19,690 bases of DNA from Streptosporangiaceae bacterium (lineage in GTDB: Bacteria; Actinomycetota; Actinomycetes; Streptosporangiales; Streptosporangiaceae): assembly GCA_030045215.1 (NCBI GenBank), contig JASIBJ010000503.1, positions 1-19,690 on the forward strand, written 5' to 3'. Positions 15,632 to 19,690 of the stretch are shown here, piece after piece; position 1 is the first letter of the stretch, and every line of letters begins with the position of its first letter. The notes under the pieces are model-generated. The model was not told the DNA's origin. It saw nothing but the letters and a program-made list of their open reading frames with translations, and ran no database searches. The position numbers and the translations under genes were made by a program.

Positions 15632-16222
15632 CTAACGGCGGCCGGTCCAAAGCGGTCCCATGGTCGACCACCCGGCTTCCCAGGATGCGAGCCTGAAGTG
15701 GTTCAGCACTCCACGGACCAGCGACAGCGCCAGCCACAACGCGAGAAAGACGGCCAGGACTGCAAGAGCCGCCGCGCATGCCACTCTGGTCACCACATTC
15801 GACGTCGTGAGAGGAGCCGTGGCCATCCGGCCTGCACTGTTGACCCAGATCGTGAGCCTTGCTCCTCTGGGCGTCCCGGGAAGGGCCGGCACTGTCCCGA
15901 TGTAACGGCGGCCGTCGGCGTACCAGCGTGCGGGAGCGTCGAGCGGGACCGAGGCTCCGAGGACTACGTCAGAGTCCGGCACGGCCTTCAGCAGGACGGC
16001 CGATACCTGCTGCCGGAATGCCTGCGCGCTCAGTTCCTGGCGGCCGGCTGCTCCTACCCAATGTCCGAAGCTGCCTGCGGCTAGCACCGCGAGCGGCACG
16101 AAGGCGACGGAGAGCGCCAGCCGGAAGCGCGCCTCGATGCGATCGGACCTGCGCCGGAGGGGATTGCCGTCGAACCCAAGCCACCGCGCAAGCCGCTTTT
16201 GCCTAGTGGCCATAAGGCTCAT
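15632..16222 (-). CDS. Rv1733c-like conserved membrane protein
   Basis: Membrane protein of 196 residues with two helices (about 33-54 and 145-168) and a 90-residue loop between them. It matches the pattern I know from M. tuberculosis Rv1733c, a DosR-regulon latency antigen: NPLRRRSDRIEA near the N-terminus, then PARWYADGRRYIGTVPALPGT and IWVNSAG in the loop, and a late ASW after the second helix. Function of the family is unknown. ATG 16222 has GGAGG 6 bases upstream; a second ATG at 16213 is less well placed. A -10-like TATAAC (minus, 16267-16262) lies upstream, with a DosR-like pair further up. It is 105 bases ahead of the stomatin gene, which has its own boxes. Confidence 0.85.
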   Translation of the reverse strand: MSLMATRQKRLARWLGFDGNPLRRRSDRIEARFRLALSVAFVPLAVLAAGSFGHWVGAAGRQELSAQAFRQQVSAVLLKAVPDSDVVLGASVPLDAPARWYADGRRYIGTVPALPGTPRGARLTIWVNSAGRMATAPLTTSNVVTRVACAAALAVLAVFLALWLALSLVRGVLNHFRLASWEAGWSTMGPLWTGRR

Positions 16223-16309
16223 GACGGGCCTCCGAACAACACAACGACATAAACGGACCAAGTTATAAGCCTTCTGTCCGAGAGTCGCCGGCCCGGGCGT
16301 GCCCCAGCA

Positions 16310-16345
16310 GGGCTGGACGTCCCGTCGTGCTGTCACCTTGGTCCT
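16310..16345 (-). promoter_or_regulatory. Paired DosR/DevR-like boxes ahead of the Rv1733c-like gene
   Basis: GGGCTGGACGTCCC (16310-16323, 8 of 10 half-site bases) and GTCACCTTGGTCCT (16332-16345, 7 of 10) are 22 bp apart centre to centre. The proximal centre is 94 bases before the ATG and about 49 bases from the -10-like TATAAC, further than in the other promoters. Confidence 0.45.
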
Positions 16346-16388
16346 CCCTCGCTAACCGAGCCCGTCCAGGCGAATTGCCGCGAGGCAG

Positions 16389-16424
16389 GTGACCTTGGGC
16401 CCGCGCGCTGCGGGCTCAAGGCCC
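16389..16424 (+). promoter_or_regulatory. Paired DosR/DevR-like boxes toward DUF1918-PII
   Basis: GTGACCTTGGGCCC (16389-16402, 8 of 10 half-site bases) and CGGGCTCAAGGCCC (16411-16424, 7 of 10) are 22 bp apart centre to centre. They lie about 180 bases before the DUF1918 gene, so they imply a long leader if they serve it. Confidence 0.4.
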
Positions 16425-16445
16425 TGCAGCCACCCATCGGGCTGC
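16408..16445 (+). other. Two mutually exclusive hairpins in a possible leader
   Basis: Hairpin 1 is CTGCGGGC with GCCC-T-GCAG (16408-16429, one bulged T). Hairpin 2 is GCAGCC with GGCTGC (16426-16445, 8-base loop). Both need GCAG at 16426-16429, so only one can form. It could be an attenuator-like element ahead of DUF1918-PII, or simple GC-rich folding. Confidence 0.25.
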
Positions 16446-16603
16446 GGCAACGCTTGGCTCATGGCTGCTGACTATTTTCCAGCGCAGCTACGCCGGACAA
16501 AGCCGCCAGCGCGGCGCGGCACGACCGAGTGGCCAGCTCCAGCCTGTGCCACGGGACCGCGACGACGCTGGACGACGACACACGATGACGGAGGTCGATG
16601 AAG

Positions 16604-16816
16604 ATGCGAGCACAAGCAGGCGACGAGCTGACGGTCAAGGGACTTCGTCAGGGCGACGCAGATCGCCACGGCGAGATTCTCGAGGTCCACGGTAGCGATG
16701 GGGCGCCGCCGTACCTGGTCCGGTGGCGCGACGGCCACGAGACCGTCTTCTTCCCGTCGTCGGACACGATCGTCGAGCACCACGCGGCCGGAACGCGCGG
16801 CCCGGCAGCGCGGTAG
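16604..16816 (+). CDS. DUF1918 protein
   Basis: Small cytoplasmic protein of 70 residues, full length for the DUF1918 family common in actinobacteria: MRAQAGDELTVKG, then GEILEVHGSDGAPPYLVRW and DGHETVFFPSSDTIV. The fold is probably a small SH3-like barrel; function is unknown. I prefer ATG 16604, 9 bases after GGAGG, because family members begin M-[RK]-A. ATG 16598 would be only 3 bases from it. The stop is 13 bases before the PII gene, so the two form an operon. Confidence 0.85.
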   Translation: MRAQAGDELTVKGLRQGDADRHGEILEVHGSDGAPPYLVRWRDGHETVFFPSSDTIVEHHAAGTRGPAAR

Positions 16817-16829
16817 CGGAGGAGGATCT

Positions 16830-17168
16830 GTGAAGCTGATCACGGCGATCATCCGGACAAACAAGCTGGACGAGGTGATGAGCGCGGTTTCTGCAGCTGG
16901 TGCCCGCGGACTGACCGCGACGGAGGTTCGCGGTTTCGGCCAGCAGTACGGGCACATGGGGCACTTTGAGCCTGCCGATGGTGAAGCTGTCCTGCTGCCG
17001 AAACTCCGTATCGACGTCGTAGTCCACGACGAGCAGGTGGCGACAGTGACCGACGCGATCGTCAAGTCGGCAAACACGGGCGCCATCGGCGACGGCAAGA
17101 TCTGGGTCAGCACGGTCGAGACCGCGCTGCGCGTCCGCACCGGCGAACGCGACGCCGAAGCAGTGTGA
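16830..17168 (+). CDS. PII-family signalling protein with an altered T-loop
   Basis: Protein of 112 residues with the full GlnB/GlnK length and fold: MKLITAIIRTNKLDEV at the start, TATEVRGFG (29-37), B-loop TGAIGDGKIWVS, and C-terminal RTGER. PII trimers bind ATP/ADP and 2-oxoglutarate and regulate nitrogen and carbon enzymes or transporters. The T-loop reads QQYGHMGHFEPADGEAVLLPK (38-58). The tyrosine normally at 51, target of uridylylation or adenylylation, is replaced by glycine, and Q39 is kept. It is thus likely a paralogue not controlled by GlnD. The start is GTG 16830 with GGAGGA upstream. It is paired with DUF1918, with no amtB or glnD nearby. Confidence 0.88.
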   Translation: MKLITAIIRTNKLDEVMSAVSAAGARGLTATEVRGFGQQYGHMGHFEPADGEAVLLPKLRIDVVVHDEQVATVTDAIVKSANTGAIGDGKIWVSTVETALRVRTGERDAEAV

Positions 17169-17180
17169 GATCAGCCAGCC

Positions 17181-17214
17181 GAGCCCACGGCCGGATCTCG
17201 CCGATCTCGGGCTC
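17181..17214 (+). terminator. Possible terminator after the PII gene
   Basis: GAGCCC (17181-17186) pairs with GGGCTC (17209-17214), with further partial pairing inside the 22-base loop. It starts 12 bases after the PII stop. There is no T run. Confidence 0.4.
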
Positions 17215-17313
17215 AGACGAGAGGATGGCCACTCTGCGTGGCAGGCGTGCCATGAGGCCCGGGGCCGGGCAAGCCGGGCAGGCGACGCAAGCTGACATTC
17301 GGCATGCCGCACC

Positions 17314-17327
17314 GGGACCTTCCGCCC
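17314..17327 (+). promoter_or_regulatory. DosR/DevR-like box ahead of the MFS gene
   Basis: GGGACCTTCCGCCC has a perfect left half and 3 of 5 in the right. Its centre is 43 bases before the ATG at 17364. A weak partner 22 bp upstream, CTGACATTCGGCAT (17292-17305), matches 5 of 10. Confidence 0.3.
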
Positions 17328-17363
17328 TGGTCTGCGTGGGAGTGGCCGGGATGTGCTCATGTC

Positions 17364-19055
17364 ATGACCACACTGAACGAGAATTCGGCCGCGCTACGGC
17401 CAACCGGGCCGCAGTCGCATCCCCGACGCTGGCTTGCCCTGGGCGTCTTGTGCGTCTCCCTGCTCATCGTCACGCTCGACAACACAGTCCTCAACGTCGT
17501 GCTGCCCACGCTGGTCCGTGACCTGAAGGCAACCGACACCCAACTCCAGTGGATCGTCGACTCCTACGTCATGGTGTTCGCGGGATTGCTGCTGGTGGCG
17601 GGCAGCGTTGCCGACCGGGTCGGCCGAAAGCGCACGTTCCTGGCCGGGCTGATCCTGTTCGCCGCCGGATCGACGTGGGCCGCGTTTTCCGGCTCGGTCG
17701 GCATGCTCATCGCGGCCAGGGCCAGCATGGGCATAGGCGGGGCCTTCATCATGCCGTCCACCCTGTCGATCATTACGAACATGTTCGCGGACCGGGCTGA
17801 ACGGCAGCGCGCGATCGGAATGTGGGCGGGCACGAGCGGGCTCGGGCTCGCCCTTGGGCCGATCATTGGCGGGCTGCTGCTCGCGCACTTCTGGTGGGGC
17901 TCGGTCTTCCTGATCAACGTGCCGATTGCCGCGATCGGCCTGGCGTTCGCGATCCCTCTGGTCCCCGACTCGAGGAACACGGCGGCCCACGCGCCCGACG
18001 CCCTGGGCGCGCTGCTGTCCATCGCCGGGCTCGGGCTGCTGCTGTGGTCGATCATCGAAGCCCCCGAGGACGGCTGGACGTCGGCCCTGGTGATCGCGGT
18101 CGGACTTGGCGGCCTCGTTGTGCTGGCCCTGTTCGCGACCTGGGAGCGCATCAGCCCGCATCCCATGCTGCGTCTGGAGTTCTTCCGTCACCGCTCGTTC
18201 TCGGCCGCGATCAGCTCGGTCGGACTCGCGCTGCTTGGCCTGTTCGGCGCGTTGTTCGTGCTCACCCAGTTCTTGCAGTTCGATCTCGGCTACACCCCCC
18301 TCCAAGCCGGACTGCGCGTCCTGCCGGCCGCGGGCGCGATCGCGCTGATTGCTCCGCTGTCCGCCTCGTTGATCCGCGCCATCGGCACCAGACTCACCGT
18401 CGGTGGTGGCCTGCTGATCGTCGGAGCCGGATTGTGGCAGATATCCCTGGCCTCGGTCAGCACCGGCTACACTGGCACGCTGCCCGGCATGATCATGCTT
18501 GGCATCGGGGCGGGCCTGGTAATCCCGGCGGCTACCGCGTCCGTCATGGGCTCAGTCCCACCCGAGCACACTGGCATCGGCTCGGCCACGAATGGTGCCG
18601 TGCTCCAGGTTGGCGGCGCGCTCGGAGTGGCGATCATCGGCAGCCTGCTCAATACCAGGTACCAGGGCAAGATCACGGCCGCGGTCAGCCCTTATCACGT
18701 TCCGCATGCGATCATGACCACGATCAGCGGCTCGATCGGCGGTGCCCTGGCGGTTGCGGCCCACGTGGGCGGCAACGTGGGAGCGGAACTAGCCGACGTC
18801 GCGAGGTCGGCCTTCATCAGCGGCATGGACCTTGGCCTCGCCACGGGCGCTTGCGTTGCTGGTGCCGGGGCGCTGCTTGCCCTGCTCTGGCTGCCGGGCC
18901 GGAAGGCCGCGGGGGTTACTCTGTCTGGTGCCGAGGAGGACGGGGAGGCGACTCCCCGGAGGCCTGCCGGTGAGGACCATCGACCCTATGCAGCACCGGC
19001 CGGGTCGCGGTTCGATGGGAGCCCGAGGGCCAGGCGCCGCCAGAGGCCGACGTGA
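17364..19055 (+). CDS. MFS drug/proton antiporter, DHA2 (14-TM) family
   Basis: Membrane transporter of 563 residues in the EmrB/QacA group, probably exporting a small molecule against protons. TM1 carries the DHA2 motif LDNTVLNVVLP (38-48). Motif A GSVADRVGRKRTF (80-92) follows TM2. RASMGIGGAFIMPSTLSI and GMWAGTSGLGLALGPIIGG (motif C) come next, then FLINVPIAAIGLAF. The last 50 or so residues after LLALLWLPG are hydrophilic, Arg/Gly/Pro-rich and look like a cytoplasmic tail. I chose ATG 17364 because similarity begins near there; the ribosome site is weak, and the frame is open to 17304. The stop is 15 bases before a Usp gene, so the two are probably co-transcribed. The substrate is unknown. 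Confidence 0.9.
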   Translation: MTTLNENSAALRPTGPQSHPRRWLALGVLCVSLLIVTLDNTVLNVVLPTLVRDLKATDTQLQWIVDSYVMVFAGLLLVAGSVADRVGRKRTFLAGLILFAAGSTWAAFSGSVGMLIAARASMGIGGAFIMPSTLSIITNMFADRAERQRAIGMWAGTSGLGLALGPIIGGLLLAHFWWGSVFLINVPIAAIGLAFAIPLVPDSRNTAAHAPDALGALLSIAGLGLLLWSIIEAPEDGWTSALVIAVGLGGLVVLALFATWERISPHPMLRLEFFRHRSFSAAISSVGLALLGLFGALFVLTQFLQFDLGYTPLQAGLRVLPAAGAIALIAPLSASLIRAIGTRLTVGGGLLIVGAGLWQISLASVSTGYTGTLPGMIMLGIGAGLVIPAATASVMGSVPPEHTGIGSATNGAVLQVGGALGVAIIGSLLNTRYQGKITAAVSPYHVPHAIMTTISGSIGGALAVAAHVGGNVGAELADVARSAFISGMDLGLATGACVAGAGALLALLWLPGRKAAGVTLSGAEEDGEATPRRPAGEDHRPYAAPAGSRFDGSPRARRRQRPT

Positions 19056-19070
19056 CAAGCGAGGCATGAG

Positions 19071-19514
19071 ATGACAACCGAAGTCAGCGGACGGCTGGTC
19101 GTCGTAGGAGTCGACGGCTCGGATGAGTCAGTCGCAGCGCTCAGGTGGGCCGGGGAATACGCCGCAGCCACCGGCGCAAAACTGCGTGCCATCCTTGCCT
19201 GGCACTACCCGGCGGCGGTGGGCCCGGCGCCGGTGGGAGTGGCCCCCCCGGTGATTACCGAAGAGGTGCGGCAGAACATGGCCACTGCCCTGGCTGAGGC
19301 CGTTGCGAGAGCCAATCCAGGCGCACCGGTTGACCAGGTCATCGGGTATGGCCATCCCGTGCAGGTGCTGGTTGAGGCGTCAAAGGAAGCTGACCTGCTC
19401 GTCGTGGGCCGCCGGGGTCACGCCGCGATCACGGGAATGCTGGTCGGGTCGGTCAGCATTCACTGCGTGACCCACGCGCACTGCCCGGTGGTCGTGGTTC
19501 AGAGAGACGAATGA
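19071..19514 (+). CDS. Universal stress protein, single domain
   Basis: UspA-fold protein of 147 residues. The N-terminal [15 protein letters not shown] and the C-terminal [17 protein letters not shown] keep the complete G-2x-G-9x-GS nucleotide motif, followed by [19 protein letters not shown] ribosome site precedes the ATG. It sits between the MFS gene (15 bases upstream) and phosphoketolase. Its stop overlaps the phosphoketolase start by four bases (ATGA), which indicates translational coupling between a stress-nucleotide sensor and a central-carbon enzyme. Confidence 0.93.
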   Translation: MTTEVSGRLVVVGVDGSDESVAALRWAGEYAAATGAKLRAILAWHYPAAVGPAPVGVAPPVITEEVRQNMATALAEAVARANPGAPVDQVIGYGHPVQVLVEASKEADLLVVGRRGHAAITGMLVGSVSIHCVTHAHCPVVVVQRDE

Positions 19515-19690
19515 CCGCCGCAGGGGAGCGTGCCGGGTTGTCGGGGGCGGATGCGGAGACGCTGGATCGGTACTGGCGGGCGGCTAATTACCTGGCGGCG
19601 GGCCAGATTTACCTGATGGATAATCCGCTGCTGGCGGTGCCGTTGCGGGCTGAGCACATCAAGCCGCGGCTGCTGGGTCACTGGGGGACG
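19511..19690 (+). CDS. xfp: Phosphoketolase, N-terminal part (continues beyond window)
   Basis: First 60 codons of a thiamine-diphosphate phosphoketolase, which cleaves xylulose 5-phosphate and/or fructose 6-phosphate with phosphate to give acetyl phosphate. The N-terminus has [18 protein letters not shown], then DNPLL and [12 protein letters not shown], which is the conserved start of the family. The ATG overlaps the Usp stop (ATGA). Codon choice differs from its neighbours in this short stretch: all three Asp codons are GAT and both Asn codons are AAT, where neighbouring genes mostly use GAC and AAC. Acetyl phosphate feeds ATP formation by acetate kinase, so the gene suits oxygen limitation. 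Confidence 0.9.
   Translation, partial: MTAAGERAGLSGADAETLDRYWRAANYLAAGQIYLMDNPLLAVPLRAEHIKPRLLGHWGT

Larger units (their letters stand above)
16223..16603. other. Divergent intergenic region, Rv1733c-like / DUF1918
   Basis: This stretch of 381 bases holds no gene that I can support. From left to right it has a -10-like TATAAC for the minus-strand gene (16267-16262), a box pair (16310-16345), a second box pair (16389-16424), two overlapping hairpins (16408-16445) and an AT-richer TATTTT at 16473. Its plan mirrors the Usp/Usp divergent region, with two pairs about 57-59 bp apart between their nearest centres. Confidence 0.55.

Noticed and set aside
17226..17521. Small plus-strand open frame between the PII and MFS genes
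   Set aside because: The ATG is directly against the only ribosome-like sequence, the product has no motif, and it runs out of frame into the MFS gene.

Overview
The window is GC-rich throughout. It uses GTG starts and strong GGAGG-type ribosome sites, and its protein families (DUF1918, an Rv1733c-type membrane protein, several universal stress proteins, a DUF6893-like micro-protein) point to a high-GC actinobacterium. I cannot place it to genus. There are no tRNAs, rRNAs, insertion sequences or CRISPR arrays.

Layout. Positions 1-3056 (minus) hold hyfC, hyfE and a truncated hyfF, membrane subunits of a group-4 hydrogenase / formate-hydrogenlyase-like complex. Positions 3296-5059 (minus) encode a dynamin-like GTPase. 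Two divergent universal stress protein (Usp) genes flank 5623-5897. From 6462 to 8787 (plus) run a CBS-BON protein, a stand-alone cyclic-nucleotide-binding-domain protein and a GAPDH, closed by a perfect hairpin. Positions 8875-11386 (minus) hold a 37-residue membrane micro-protein and a full-length Orn/Lys/Arg decarboxylase. Head-to-head with that decarboxylase at 11582-12589 (plus) is the C-terminal piece of a second, clearly different decarboxylase. Positions 12645-16222 (minus) hold a third Usp, phosphoglycerate kinase, a stomatin/slipin and an Rv1733c-like membrane protein. Positions 16604-19690 (plus) hold DUF1918, a PII-family protein with an altered T-loop, a 14-TM-type MFS transporter, a fourth Usp, and the first 60 codons of a phosphoketolase.

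How it fits together. The gene set resembles a hypoxia / redox-stress (dormancy) island. The M. tuberculosis DosR regulon also contains Usp proteins, a CBS protein and Rv1733c, and M. tuberculosis has a comparable hyc locus (Rv0083-Rv0087). Glycolytic payoff enzymes (GAPDH, PGK) plus phosphoketolase would give ATP and acetyl phosphate when respiration is limited. The decarboxylase and hydrogenase-type subunits could consume protons or reducing power.

The main discovery is regulatory. Reading the intergenic regions against the DosR/DevR consensus (GGGAC-N4-GTCCC core) gives good matches ahead of the two Usp genes at 5209 and 5898, the CBS gene, gap, the stomatin, the Rv1733c-like gene, DUF1918-PII and probably the MFS gene. 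In six places the boxes come as pairs whose centres are exactly 22 bp (two helical turns) apart. The two divergent regions each carry two such pairs. No devR/devS gene lies inside the window, so the regulator is inferred.
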